Shown here one piece after another: positions 24,121 to 32,880 of a stretch of 64,000 nucleotides of DNA. The DNA is from JAOZHU01 sp964632845 (GTDB lineage Archaea; Thermoproteota; Bathyarchaeia; Bathyarchaeales; Bathycorpusculaceae). Location of the stretch: assembly GCA_964632845.1 (NCBI GenBank), contig CAZWDU010000006.1, positions 1 through 64,000 on the forward strand, given 5' to 3'. A program made the position numbers and the translations under genes. The notes beneath the pieces are model-generated. The model was not told the origin of the DNA and made no database searches. It worked only from the letters and a program-made list of their open reading frames with translations. Numbering within the stretch: the stretch's first letter is position 1; each line of letters begins with the position of its first letter.

Positions 24121-24486
24121 ATGGCAATCAACTTAGACACTGCGTTGGTAAATCTAGCAATAAACGTTATCATCAACGTTGTTGTGTTGTCGCCTGTCTT
24201 CTGGGTTTCAGGCAGGCTCTTAGCGGGCAAGGATAAAGCGAAGTTCACGGACGCGCTTTGGATAGTGGTTCTTGGAACAGTAATTGGTTCAGTTTTCGGC
24301 TATTTCTTCACGGGGATAATTGCTTCAATCATAATGCTGATTATCTGGCTGGGTTTGGTGAAGCATTTCTTTGACTGCGGCTGGCTGAAAGCGTTAGTCA
24401 TAAGCATCGTAGCTGTACTCGTGTTCATGGCAATAGCCTTTGTGCTGTCGCTGATTGGCATAACCATCGTATCCCTATGGTTCTAG
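24121..24486 (+). CDS. Small integral membrane protein, unknown
   Basis: Protein of 121 aa with four predicted transmembrane segments (about residues 9-30, 45-65, 66-85 and 92-118), ending VLSLIGITIVSLWF. There are few charged residues outside the loop AGKDKAKF. ATG 24121 is chosen because GGGAGG lies about 10 nt upstream; TTG 24097 is in frame but precedes that site. A TATA-like TTTTTAAAC at 24069-24077 may be its promoter. No family recognised. Confidence 0.7.
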   Translation: MAINLDTALVNLAINVIINVVVLSPVFWVSGRLLAGKDKAKFTDALWIVVLGTVIGSVFGYFFTGIIASIIMLIIWLGLVKHFFDCGWLKALVISIVAVLVFMAIAFVLSLIGITIVSLWF

Positions 24487-24595
24487 CCTAAAGCACAACC
24501 TTCTTCGCCCCCATTTTTCCATGTACTTCCTGTTTCACGGCGAACCTGCAGAATGCTTAATTTCAAACTCCACTTAACTGCTGTATGTGATACTT

Positions 24596-24643
24596 ATGGC
24601 GTACTGCTCTAAATGTGGCGAAAAACTATTCGTGAAGAAGTAA
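24596..24643 (+). pseudogene. Truncated zinc-ribbon N terminus (15 codons)
   Basis: ATG followed by AYCSKCGEKLFVKK and a stop. This is the standard beginning of small archaeal membrane proteins with an N-terminal zinc ribbon (YCxKCG), cut off after one Cys pair. It is most simply the relic of a lost gene. Nothing else coding-like lies in 24487-24750. Confidence 0.4.
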
Positions 24644-24667
24644 GAATTCCTTTTTTTGAAACAGTTA

Positions 24668-24708
24668 GTCAAGAAAGTTTGACTAAGGGTTAGTCAAGAA
24701 ACCTTGAT
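24668..24708 (+). promoter_or_regulatory. Double palindromic operator, copy 1
   Basis: Two 16-bp inverted repeats, GTCAAGAAAGTTTGAC (24668-24683) and GTCAAGAAACCTTGAT (24693-24708), separated by TAAGGGTTA. They are followed at once by the promoter-like AAAAACGCTTTTACA. The same arrangement recurs at 45494-45534. This fits a dimeric regulator binding twice, 25 bp apart, next to the TATA box. Confidence 0.65.
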
Positions 24709-24761
24709 AAAAACGCTTTTACAGCACAAACAGTCCCTATTGAACAGGGAAATTGGTGCTT

Positions 24762-25514
24762 ATGAAGAGAACAACATTAGCACTAACAGTCCTCTTAGTA
24801 TTGCTGTTTTCAGTCATAATACTTGCTATTGCATTGAATTTCATATCTACGACCCCAACTTCTACTGCTCCGCTTAAGCCCGAATATGTTACGGTGTCTG
24901 GAACAGCCAACAATACAGACCACTTTGACTATGCAAGCCCAACGATAACACCAAATACGATAACCTTCACAAGTGGGAAGAACGGCACTACGTATGAGAC
25001 AAGCTTCACTGGTGAAAACTATTCCCTCTCTCTTCCAAATCTTGATTCATATAACGTAACCATAAATTGGCAATTTAATAGTATATATGCTGACGATTCA
25101 TATGCAGGCACTTTAAATCTTAATACCACGGAAACATCAATTACAAAAAATTGGACAAGCCCGTATCAGTATCCGCTTAAACCCGAATATGTTACAGTAT
25201 CTGGAACCGCTGTCCGTATACAACACCCCGCAGGTGTGCTAGACCCAAGCGTATTGGCAGTGATAAATATAGCTTTCACAAGTATGAGAAGCGGTAATTC
25301 GTATGGTGTAAGCTTTGATGAGGGGAGCGTGGTCTATATTCCAAATGGCGATTATAACGTGACTGGGGATTATTCCATCTCTCTTCCAAATTGTGATTCA
25401 TATAACGTAACCATAAGATTGCGACTGGACATTATATATGGCTGGTCTGCAGAGGTAGGCACTTTCAATCTTTATGCCACTGAGACAGCAGTTATAAAAG
25501 ATTGGTTCATATGA
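24762..25514 (+). CDS. Secreted protein with two PLKPEYVTVSGTA repeats
   Basis: Exported protein of about 250 aa. The signal peptide is RTTLALTVLLVLLFSVIILA. Two similar modules each begin PLKPEYVTVSGTA (about residues 45 and 143) and contain SYNVTI and LNxTET elements, so the protein arose by internal duplication of a beta-sandwich-like unit. No membrane anchor is seen at the C terminus, which ends TAVIKDWFI. Its promoter region and start (GGTGCTTATGAAGAGA) closely match those of the gene at 45606. Function unknown; a surface carbohydrate or protein-binding role is possible. Confidence 0.75.
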   Translation: MKRTTLALTVLLVLLFSVIILAIALNFISTTPTSTAPLKPEYVTVSGTANNTDHFDYASPTITPNTITFTSGKNGTTYETSFTGENYSLSLPNLDSYNVTINWQFNSIYADDSYAGTLNLNTTETSITKNWTSPYQYPLKPEYVTVSGTAVRIQHPAGVLDPSVLAVINIAFTSMRSGNSYGVSFDEGSVVYIPNGDYNVTGDYSISLPNCDSYNVTIRLRLDIIYGWSAEVGTFNLYATETAVIKDWFI

Positions 25515-25827
25515 GTATAACTAGAAGCGCGCTTGCACTAAACTCTCCTCTTTTTCCTTCCTACTTGCTTCTATCCCTACCCTCACCCTTTCAGCTTTCT
25601 TCTTTTCCAACTCCTAAAAACAAGAAAGTACCATTCCACTTCTAAATTCTGGCACTCACAGTATTAGCATTACTAATTTTTAACACGCGCTTGCGGTTTG
25701 CTCGCGTTGCGCCGCACGACAAGAAGGAACGCATATTAAGCCCAGTAAGGACTGACGATAAACGAGACAACAAAGACTAAAATGCCAAACTAAGAAAGAC
25801 ATGACCCTTCTTAAGGAGAGAGAAAGA

Positions 25828-25914
25828 ATGAAAGAAGAAACAGCAAAATATGGAAAATTACTACGCTCTAAGGGAGCTATATTTTTCATAGCGGAAAAGG
25901 TGACTGAAATATGA
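25828..25914 (+). CDS. 28-aa ORF coupled to DUF3795 gene
   Basis: ATG 25828 follows a strong AAGGAGAG. The frame reads KEETAKYGKLLRSKGAIFF and ends at TGA 25912-25914, overlapping the next gene's ATG by ATGA. The strong ribosome site and overlap suggest that it is translated and couples translation of the downstream gene. It may be the stub of a longer lost gene. The rest of 25515-25827 shows no gene. Confidence 0.4.
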   Translation: MKEETAKYGKLLRSKGAIFFIAEKVTEI

Positions 25915-26153
25915 AAGTGGGTGTCTGCGGCATAGCTTGCGAGAAATGCCCTCGAATGCAAAAGGGCACATGCCCCAACGGCACAGTTGGCTGCGTAGCA
26001 AGAGCAAACAAGTTTTGTAAGATATGTAATTGTGCTTTCAGCAAAGGCGTAAGCTTATGCTTCGAATGCGTCGAGTTTCCATGCGAAAACACCAAGCAAG
26101 GACCCATAAGCTACGGTTACTGCCAGTACATTTCTGGCAAAGCCCCGCCGTAA
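25911..26153 (+). CDS. DUF3795-type cysteine-rich protein
   Basis: Protein of 80 aa with ten Cys residues: CGIACEKCPRMQKGTCPNG, CVARANKFCKICNCAF and CFECVEFPCE. This spacing matches the small DUF3795 proteins of anaerobic archaea and bacteria, thought to bind metal or Fe-S. The end, GPISYGYCQYISG, is also typical. The ATG overlaps the stop of a 28-aa ORF. It converges with an aminotransferase gene 1 nt away. Confidence 0.85.
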   Translation: MKVGVCGIACEKCPRMQKGTCPNGTVGCVARANKFCKICNCAFSKGVSLCFECVEFPCENTKQGPISYGYCQYISGKAPP

Positions 26154-26154
26154 G

Positions 26155-27324
26155 CTACATGTTTTCGCGTATCATTTTCGCTAGACGTTTGATGCCTTCT
26201 TCGATTTGTTCTTCAGACGGATACGAAAAGTTCAACCGCATGGTATTCTGTCCTTTGCCGTTGCAGTGGAACGCTGAGCCTATGACGTAGGCTACTTTGT
26301 TTTCAACAGCTTTCGGAAACAGCGCCGTCGTATCCATATGCTTGGGCAGTTTAACCCACAGGAACAAGCCGCCTTCAGGCTCAGTCCAATCCACACCTTT
26401 AGGCATATAATGATGCAAAGCGTTTATCATTACACCACGTTTCTTAGCGTATAACTTGCGGATTTTCTCCACTTGCTGCGGCAACAACCCGCGCCTCAAA
26501 TACTCTCCAACAATAAGCTGAGTGAATATAGGCGACGACAAATCCATGCTTTGCTTTGCAGCCACCATCCGCTCCATCCACTCTATTGGCGCCGTTATCC
26601 ACGCTAACCTCAAACCTGGACAAAGCAACTTAGAAAACGTGCCCAACGCTATAACATAGTTTTCCCTATCTAAACTGCAAATCATGGGCACAAAATCGCC
26701 CGCGAAACGCAAATCCCTGTACGGGCTATCCTCAATTATGGGAACATCATACGCGTGTGCAAGCTCCAAAAGGCTTTTTCGCCTTTCCAGCGTCATCGTT
26801 ACGCCTGAAGGATTCTGAAAATCGGGCACTACATAGATGAATTTGGGCTTCCTGCCACGCTTAGCCAACTTCGCCAGCGTTTTCTCAAGCAAGTCCATTC
26901 GCATGCCGTCATTATCCTGAGGAACACCGATCAGTTTGGCTCTGTAAGCGCTGAACGCTTGCAGTCCACCCATGTACGAGGGCAGCTCCACTATTATAAT
27001 GTCGCCTGGGTCAAGGAAAACTTTGGAGATTATGTCTAAGCCTTGCTGAGAACCCGACGTTACCAGTATTTTTTCAGGCGTAACCGTGGCTTTTTCCCGC
27101 ATCAGCCACTTCGCAATTTCTTCACGCAACACAGATTCCCCTTCTGTAGGTCCATACTGCAAGGCAACCGTGCCTTTTTCACGTAGCAGTTTACATGAAA
27201 TTTCTTCCATCTCTTTAATTGGGAAAGTTTCTGGTGATGGAAGCCCACCGCCAAAAGAAATCATGTCAGGCTGACGCGTAATTTTCAGCAAATCGCGAAT
27301 TGCAGAACGCTTAATGTTCATCAC
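26155..27324 (-). CDS. PLP-dependent class I/II aminotransferase (2-aminoadipate/aromatic type)
   Basis: Fold-type I aminotransferase of 389 aa. Features are ISFGGGLPSPETFP (about 22-35), LVTSGSQQGLDIISKVF (cofactor phosphate region), YVVPDFQNPSGVTM, and the PLP lysine in GTFSKLLCPGLRLAW. The sequence is most like LysN/ARO8-type 2-aminoadipate aminotransferases, related to the MocR C-terminal domain but without an HTH. Substrates in archaea vary (aromatic, branched or aminoadipate), so specificity is not assigned. It is not in an obvious operon. Confidence 0.9.
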   Translation of the reverse strand: MMNIKRSAIRDLLKITRQPDMISFGGGLPSPETFPIKEMEEISCKLLREKGTVALQYGPTEGESVLREEIAKWLMREKATVTPEKILVTSGSQQGLDIISKVFLDPGDIIIVELPSYMGGLQAFSAYRAKLIGVPQDNDGMRMDLLEKTLAKLAKRGRKPKFIYVVPDFQNPSGVTMTLERRKSLLELAHAYDVPIIEDSPYRDLRFAGDFVPMICSLDRENYVIALGTFSKLLCPGLRLAWITAPIEWMERMVAAKQSMDLSSPIFTQLIVGEYLRRGLLPQQVEKIRKLYAKKRGVMINALHHYMPKGVDWTEPEGGLFLWVKLPKHMDTTALFPKAVENKVAYVIGSAFHCNGKGQNTMRLNFSYPSEEQIEEGIKRLAKMIRENM

Positions 27325-27490
27325 GTTTTTGGAGTAAAACCTAGAAACATCTTCTATTATGCTCGCCGCTTCCCTTTACACATATGCTTTCTGTGTCAAA
27401 CATTGACGCATAAAGATAAAAGACTGTCGTTGCCACCGCATTGGCTTTGCTGCTTACGAACGCCTATTAGACAAAAAGGGCATTACCGCA

Positions 27491-28414
27491 TTAAGCTTCT
27501 ATACCCTTTATCTCAGCTATCATCAAGTAGAAAGCGGCTAACCCTTTCCACCGTCCCCAGTTTTCAGCAATTTGCCGCGCCCGCGCACTATTTATCACTT
27601 CACCATTGCAGTAGTAGCGTGAAATGGTGCGTCTCAAGCCTAAATCGTCAGCAGGTAACGCTTCAAGCTTCTGCATGCCCCTGAGCATCGTAAGCTCCGC
27701 AGTCCACACGCCGACACCCCGCACCTTATCCAGTTCACGTATGATTTCATCCGCGTTACTGTGGTTCTTGAGTTTTTCCAAGTCCAATTCGCCATCCGCT
27801 ACAAGTCTGGCGATGCCTTGGATGTACTCTGCTTTTCTCTGGCTTAAACCGCACTGGCGAATCTCCTCAATGCCTACGGAAGCCAGCGTCTGCGGTGTTG
27901 GATACGCATAGTAAACTTCGCCTTCCACATTTAAAGTGTCACCGAACCGTTTAGTCAGCTTGTTTTCTATGCTGGTTGCCACTTTCATTGCAATCTGCTG
28001 TTCAACAATCGAGTCGATTAAGGCTTCGAAAGCGGTTGGGGTTGTTGGGCTTTTTAAGCCCCAAAGCTTCCGAGTTATGCAGGCCATTGTCTCGTCGGTT
28101 TTTGTTTCTTCATAGAACGGCGCTAAATCAAAATTCAGGTTGAAAAGTGCACTTATGGCTGCTTCTGCTTTTTCCGCGTCGTCTATGGTTAATGCTTCAT
28201 CGGTTTTCAATTCAGCGGTTAGTTTCGGCTCGTCAACACTGCCCGCAGACGTTACGGTAGCAAAAATAAGCTTGCCGTTAGCTCGTATTATTTGCCAAAA
28301 CTTGTTTTTGTCGTATTTGCGGATTTGCGGGTCGCCGTTGACGAAAATTTCGGCACTTAAGCCAAAATGGAATGGCGACACAGCATCCAATATTATTTTC
28401 TTAGTAGCATTCAT
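27491..28414 (-). CDS. DNA-3-methyladenine glycosylase, AlkA/HhH-GPD type
   Basis: Base-excision repair glycosylase of 307 aa. The N-terminal third is a beta-rich AlkA_N-like domain. The HhH-GPD domain has IDSIVEQQIAMKVATSIENK (about 135-155), the hairpin and catalytic region LDKVRGVGVWTAELTML (about 240), and the Asp-containing ALPADDLGLRRTI. No C-terminal Fe-S Cys set is seen, which favours AlkA over the MutY/Nth group. It starts at ATG 28414, close to the next gene upstream on the same strand. Confidence 0.88.
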   Translation of the reverse strand: MNATKKIILDAVSPFHFGLSAEIFVNGDPQIRKYDKNKFWQIIRANGKLIFATVTSAGSVDEPKLTAELKTDEALTIDDAEKAEAAISALFNLNFDLAPFYEETKTDETMACITRKLWGLKSPTTPTAFEALIDSIVEQQIAMKVATSIENKLTKRFGDTLNVEGEVYYAYPTPQTLASVGIEEIRQCGLSQRKAEYIQGIARLVADGELDLEKLKNHSNADEIIRELDKVRGVGVWTAELTMLRGMQKLEALPADDLGLRRTISRYYCNGEVINSARARQIAENWGRWKGLAAFYLMIAEIKGIEA

Positions 28415-28436
28415 TTTGGGTCATCTTTTTTGATGT

Positions 28437-29417
28437 TTAGCTATAACCGCCAAAGCTTGTTATCAGAAACACGGCGTACAACACCAACAACAGTGCACCT
28501 TCTCGCCAACTTAACCTTTCGCTTGACAGGAAATACCATAGAAACAGGTTTGTTATAAGCGAGAACATGGCTAGATTGGCGAATGCGGCCATGTTAACCG
28601 TTAAAGGTGACACCAGTAAAGCCACGCCGAGGATGCAGGTGATGTTGATGAAGCAGCTACCGATGATGTTGCCCAGCGCCAAGTCGATGTGTCCTTTTCT
28701 AACAGAACTCACGCTTGTTGCTAGTTCAGGTATGCTTGTGCCGAAGGCAACGACGGTTGCGCCTATCACGACTGGTGGAACGCCCATGCTGCTGGCGATG
28801 AAGGAGGCTGATTCCACAATGAAGAATGCAGTGGCGACCACAACCACAGAGCTGATTAATGCATATAGCGCGTATTTGCGGAGCCTGCCTCTTTCAGGAC
28901 CTAATGCGCCTTCGTTTTTTGTTCTTTTCACTTTTGATAACTGTAGCATGTAAACTACGAAGACAGTTAGGAGAATGACGCCGATGAATTGGCTTGCGTA
29001 GCCTATGTACAGCAGAGTCAAAGGAATTATCGAGGCTATGAAAAGCCCAAAGTACAGGTTGCCTATTTCTTCTTTCGCCATCGTCAAACAGCAACTGGTG
29101 TGCTGTGGGCTTTTCAGCGCTACTATTAGAAAGCATATGCCCAGTATGAGGGCGATGTCCATTATGTTGGAGCCTAAAATGTTGCCGAAGGATACACCGA
29201 CGCTTGTTTGGGTTAAGACTGCGAAAATGGACACGCTGAGTTCAGGCAAAGAAGTGGAAAAGCCAACCAAGATGAAGCCGATGGTTGTTTTTCCGAAGCC
29301 AGTTATATCCGAAACTTTGATTGAGTTGTTTATGGTTACGTCGCTGGCTTTGCCTAGAACAACCAGTGAAGCGATTAAAATAAGCAGATTTCCAATTAAC
29401 CCAGTTCCCTCAAACAC
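28437..29417 (-). CDS. CaCA-family cation/proton (Na+/Ca2+-type) exchanger
   Basis: Membrane antiporter of 326 aa with about ten transmembrane segments in two inverted halves. The two alpha repeats are clear: GFSTSLPELSVSIFAV (about 52-67), with GNILGSNIMDIALILG, and AFGTSIPELATSVSSV (about 225-240), with LGNIIGSCFINITCILG. This matches the YrbG/MaX1-like prokaryotic branch. The transported ion cannot be fixed from sequence. It is followed 22 nt later by the AlkA gene on the same strand. Confidence 0.92.
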   Translation of the reverse strand: MFEGTGLIGNLLILIASLVVLGKASDVTINNSIKVSDITGFGKTTIGFILVGFSTSLPELSVSIFAVLTQTSVGVSFGNILGSNIMDIALILGICFLIVALKSPQHTSCCLTMAKEEIGNLYFGLFIASIIPLTLLYIGYASQFIGVILLTVFVVYMLQLSKVKRTKNEGALGPERGRLRKYALYALISSVVVVATAFFIVESASFIASSMGVPPVVIGATVVAFGTSIPELATSVSSVRKGHIDLALGNIIGSCFINITCILGVALLVSPLTVNMAAFANLAMFSLITNLFLWYFLSSERLSWREGALLLVLYAVFLITSFGGYS

Positions 29418-29600
29418 CCCGCTTCACCTCGTAACTGCTCTGAGTGACACCGCTAAAAAGCTTTCTCAGCGCAGATAGCTAAGCACAAGTTGAATGCTTA
29501 AACATAAGCCTATAACTGGATTACGCGTCAACGTTGTAAAGGATTTTTAACTTGGACTTAACGTATTATAGCATTAGGAACAAAAGAGGATTGATAAGCC

Positions 29601-30275
29601 ATGCGCGTAGTGCTGCGAATAGGCGGTTCAGTAGTAGCATCCCCAATAAACACCGAATTAATCAGCAAATACGCCGAGCTGCTGAAAAACCTGCAAGCGC
29701 AGGGTCACGCGGTCGCTGTGGTTGTTGGCGGCGGCACATTAGCCAGAGAATTCATTGCAATAGCAAAAAAATTAGGCTTGGAAGAGCAAGTACAGGATGA
29801 AATTGCAATTTCTATTTCCCGAATCTTCGCCCAACTATTCCTCAAAAAGCTTGGCAATCTGAGCTGCAGCGCAGTGCCCTTAACAGTTGGCGAAGCCGCA
29901 GAATGCTTGAGCAAGGGAAAGATTGCAGTTATGGGCGGCTTGAAACCGGGGATGACAACGGATTCTGTTGCAGCGTTGCTTGCGGAGCGTGTGAACGCTG
30001 ATTTACTGGTCAAAGGCACAGACCAAGATGGCATTTACGATAAGGACCCTGAAAAACACCGTGATGCGGTTAAGCTTGACCGTTTGTCGTTTGATGATTT
30101 GGCTAGTGTTTTTTCTGAGAGCACGCACAAGGCTGGGATTCATCAGATAATTGACCCTGAAGCAGTTAAGATTTTGGGGCGTCAGCGTGTGAAGTTGGTT
30201 GTTGTGAACGGGTTTGTACCTGAGAATATTTTGGCTGCTGTTAACGGTGAAAGTGTTGGCACTGTGATAAGTTAA
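29601..30275 (+). CDS. pyrH: Uridylate kinase (archaeal PyrH)
   Basis: Amino-acid-kinase-fold UMP kinase of 224 aa that converts UMP to UDP for pyrimidine nucleotide synthesis. Signatures are VVLRIGGSVVASPIN (N-terminal phosphate loop), VAVVVGGGTLAREFI, KIAVMGGLKPGMTTDSVAA, LVKGTDQDGIYDKDP and the C-terminal VVNGFVPENIL. Length matches archaeal PyrH. It starts at ATG 29601; an AT-rich promoter (TTTTTAACTTG) lies near 29546-29556. It is transcribed singly. Confidence 0.93.
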   Translation: MRVVLRIGGSVVASPINTELISKYAELLKNLQAQGHAVAVVVGGGTLAREFIAIAKKLGLEEQVQDEIAISISRIFAQLFLKKLGNLSCSAVPLTVGEAAECLSKGKIAVMGGLKPGMTTDSVAALLAERVNADLLVKGTDQDGIYDKDPEKHRDAVKLDRLSFDDLASVFSESTHKAGIHQIIDPEAVKILGRQRVKLVVVNGFVPENILAAVNGESVGTVIS

Positions 30276-30308
30276 GGTATAGTTTGGGTTTTTGGGCAAC
30301 AAGTTTAA

Positions 30309-30332
30309 ATATCACATTTGATATCGCATTTG
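30309..30332 (+). promoter_or_regulatory. Tandem 12-bp repeat over the padR promoter
   Basis: ATATCACATTTG is directly repeated as ATATCGCATTTG. It overlaps the end of the TATA-like TTTAAAT (30304-30310) and the expected transcription start. It is a candidate operator for the PadR protein encoded immediately downstream. Confidence 0.55.
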
Positions 30333-30350
30333 AGGTCAATAGTGATATGT

Positions 30351-30938
30351 ATGTTCGACCATGAAAACGGCGTAAAAAACCTGAGGCACCACCGAGAAAT
30401 GAAAAGGTGGATGCGCCACACTGCCATGGTGCCCAAGGGCTTCCTACGATACCGCGTTCTCGAAGCCTTAAATGAGAAGCCCATGTCAGGGTCAGAAATA
30501 ATGGAGGAAATCGAAAAGCACACAGGCGGCTCTTGGAAACCCAGCCCAGGCTCCGTATACCCGCTTTTGGCTTGGCTGCAAGACAACGGCCATGTTAAAG
30601 AGTTGCCCGCTGAAAACGGGCTGAAACGGTATGAGCTAACAGAAAGCGGAAAAGGACTGCTTGAAGAACAAAAAACAATAAGGAAGAAAGTTAGGGAAGA
30701 ATCAGGCTTCTTTCCAGCACCGCCCTTTTTTGACGCTTTCTTTATGAAAATGCCTCCGGAGAAATGCGAGGAAATACGCGACACCATGCGAAAACTCGGC
30801 ATAGCCTTCTTTCAGTTAAGCATCACGCTGCAGGAGAAAATGTCTGAGCAAGCCTTAAATGAGTCTCTTAAAGCTGTAAATGAGACTGCAAAGAAACTTG
30901 AGGAAATAAACAGAAAATTGAAGGGTGAACCGAAATGA
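30351..30938 (+). CDS. PadR-family transcriptional regulator
   Basis: Regulator of about 195 aa. The winged HTH (about 30-105) has GFLRYRVLEALNEKPMSGSE, GGSWKPSPGSVYPLLAWLQ and KRYELTESGKGLLEE, the PadR signature. The C-terminal half is a helical dimerisation arm with coiled-coil character (ETAKKLEEINRKLKGE). Several starts are possible (TTG 30318, GTG 30342, ATG 30351); the later ones lie past the promoter box. It overlaps the downstream ABC ATPase by 4 nt and probably controls that exporter, perhaps in response to its substrate. Confidence 0.9.
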   Translation: MFDHENGVKNLRHHREMKRWMRHTAMVPKGFLRYRVLEALNEKPMSGSEIMEEIEKHTGGSWKPSPGSVYPLLAWLQDNGHVKELPAENGLKRYELTESGKGLLEEQKTIRKKVREESGFFPAPPFFDAFFMKMPPEKCEEIRDTMRKLGIAFFQLSITLQEKMSEQALNESLKAVNETAKKLEEINRKLKGEPK

Positions 30939-31939
30939 GCGAAGACGTAATAAAAGCTGAAGGCTTAACAAAAATCTTCAACCATAATCTTGTGGCAGTT
31001 GACCACATAAACTTCAGCGTCAAACACGGCGAAATCTTCGGGTTTTTAGGACCCAACGGCGCCGGAAAGACCACAACCATAAACATGCTAATAACGGTGC
31101 TGAAGCCAACTGAGGGCGCAGCATCAATACTAGGCTATGATATTGCCAAACAGAATAATGCTGTTCGAACTGCCATCGGTGTTGTTCCACAAGAATATAC
31201 GGCTGACGAAGACTTGACAGGCTACGAGAACATACTGTTATGCGCTGACTTGTACGGCATTCCCCGCAACGTTTCCAAGAAACGCGCCAACGATCTTTTA
31301 GAACTTGTTGAGTTAACAGCGTTCAAAGACAAGAAGGTTCAAACTTACTCTGGCGGCATGCGGCGAAGGCTAGAGTTGGCATGTGGCTTAGTTAACAGGC
31401 CTAAAGTGCTTTTCTTGGATGAGCCAACGTTGGGGTTGGATGTTCAGACTCGAGCAGCTACGTGGAACTATGTGCGGATGCTGAAAAAAGAATTCGGTAT
31501 GACGCTTTTTATGACGACACATTATTTGGAGGAGGCTGATGCTCTCTGCGATCGCATCGCCATAATTGACCACGGCAAAATCATCGTTGTCGGAACTCCA
31601 GAAGAGTTGAAAGAAAGCCTAGGTGGTGACATAATCACGCTGAGCATTAAACAAGACGTTGACATAACTGAGCTCGTTAAGAAACTTGAACACGTAAAAG
31701 AAGTCAAGAAGGAAAATGGAATATACATGATAAAATCTGAAAGCGGCGAAATAACCGCACCTCTTATAATCGAAGCCCTGCGGAAAGAAGGACATGTTGT
31801 TACTAAACTTTCTCTGACGAAGCCAACGTTGAACGAGGTTTACTTGCAGTACACTGGTAAATCTATGCGCGACGCAGCAGACGAATCACATGATTCGTTT
31901 TTTGCGCACAGGGCAACAATGAGGAGGTCACGCATGTGA
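30935..31939 (+). CDS. ABC-2 exporter ATP-binding subunit (DrrA type), PadR-linked
   Basis: ATPase of 334 aa. Walker A is GPNGAGKTT, the signature is YSGGMRRRLELACGL, Walker B is VLFLDEPTLGLD and the H-loop is TTHYLEEADAL. The C-terminal region, KPTLNEVYLQYTGKS, is DrrA-like. It overlaps padR by 4 nt at its start and the permease gene by 4 nt at its end, so regulator, ATPase and permease are translationally coupled. It is closely similar in design to the ATPase at 1264-2127. A drug or lipid exporter is likely. Confidence 0.93.
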   Translation: MSEDVIKAEGLTKIFNHNLVAVDHINFSVKHGEIFGFLGPNGAGKTTTINMLITVLKPTEGAASILGYDIAKQNNAVRTAIGVVPQEYTADEDLTGYENILLCADLYGIPRNVSKKRANDLLELVELTAFKDKKVQTYSGGMRRRLELACGLVNRPKVLFLDEPTLGLDVQTRAATWNYVRMLKKEFGMTLFMTTHYLEEADALCDRIAIIDHGKIIVVGTPEELKESLGGDIITLSIKQDVDITELVKKLEHVKEVKKENGIYMIKSESGEITAPLIIEALRKEGHVVTKLSLTKPTLNEVYLQYTGKSMRDAADESHDSFFAHRATMRRSRM

Positions 31940-32847
31940 GCACAACAAACAATGTTTCCAAAAGCAAAATACACGGGCTCTGGGCTTTAACTAACCGCGA
32001 ACTTAAAAAGTGGTACAAAGCCCCAGTAGTATTCGTCCTAACGTTGATTCAGCCCATACTTTGGCTCGGTTTGCTCGGCAACGCTTTGAACATCAGCAGC
32101 CTCTTCAGCACAAGCTCAATACAGTTTCCTGCCGAACTAGCGGCGCAATTCACTCCAGCACAACTCAGCGCCTTAGGCAGTTTCTTCAGCGGCTTGCAAG
32201 ACCAGATAATGGGCAGCACTTTTGGCACAACCAGCTACATAAGTTTCATGGCTGTAGGTATGATAGCGTTCACCGCTTTGTTCACGACAATGTTCAGCGG
32301 CATGTCCGTGGTCTGGGACAGGCGCCTAGGCTTCTTAAACAAGGTCTTGAGCACGCCCGTTTCCCGCGCAGTGATAATCTTGTCTAAAGTGCTTTCTGCT
32401 ACCTTACGGGCAATGTTCCAAGCTGCAGTAATCCTGATAATCGCTTTGCCATTCGGCTTTACATTCGGCGCATCATTCACACCGCTTAATATTCTCGGCG
32501 TCTTCGCAATGCTGTTCCTAGTGTGCTTAGGTTTGTCTTCGATGTTCATCGCCATAAACATCCGCTCCACAAGAATCGAAACTCCAATGGCCGTCATGAA
32601 CCTGCTGAACCTTCCACTTACATTTGCCAGCAGCGCATTCTTCCCAATTGACAAGATGCCTGGATGGCTTCAAGCAGTAGCAAACGCTAACCCAATATCG
32701 TACACGATTGACGGCATGAGACAACTCTTAATCTTCGACAGCATCAACTACACGCAGTTATTCATGGACTTCGCGTTCGTCGGCGTATTCGCAGCAATAC
32801 TGACCAGCATAGGCATAGTGCTCTCGTGGAGATTCCTAAATAAGTAA
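31936..32847 (+). CDS. ABC-2 exporter permease, PadR-linked
   Basis: Permease of 303 aa starting at GTG 31936, inside the ATPase stop. After the cytosolic helix LTNRELKKWYKAP come a first membrane segment (VFVLTLIQPILWLGLLGNAL), a long outer loop, and five more segments. Family features are DRRLGFLNKVLSTPVSR and LPLTFASSAFFPIDKMPGWL. This is the DrrB-like partner of the preceding ATPase. Substrate unknown. Confidence 0.9.
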   Translation: MSTTNNVSKSKIHGLWALTNRELKKWYKAPVVFVLTLIQPILWLGLLGNALNISSLFSTSSIQFPAELAAQFTPAQLSALGSFFSGLQDQIMGSTFGTTSYISFMAVGMIAFTALFTTMFSGMSVVWDRRLGFLNKVLSTPVSRAVIILSKVLSATLRAMFQAAVILIIALPFGFTFGASFTPLNILGVFAMLFLVCLGLSSMFIAINIRSTRIETPMAVMNLLNLPLTFASSAFFPIDKMPGWLQAVANANPISYTIDGMRQLLIFDSINYTQLFMDFAFVGVFAAILTSIGIVLSWRFLNK

Positions 32848-32880
32848 GCAAGTCGTAAGCACAAGGGGGAGTGTCTGACC

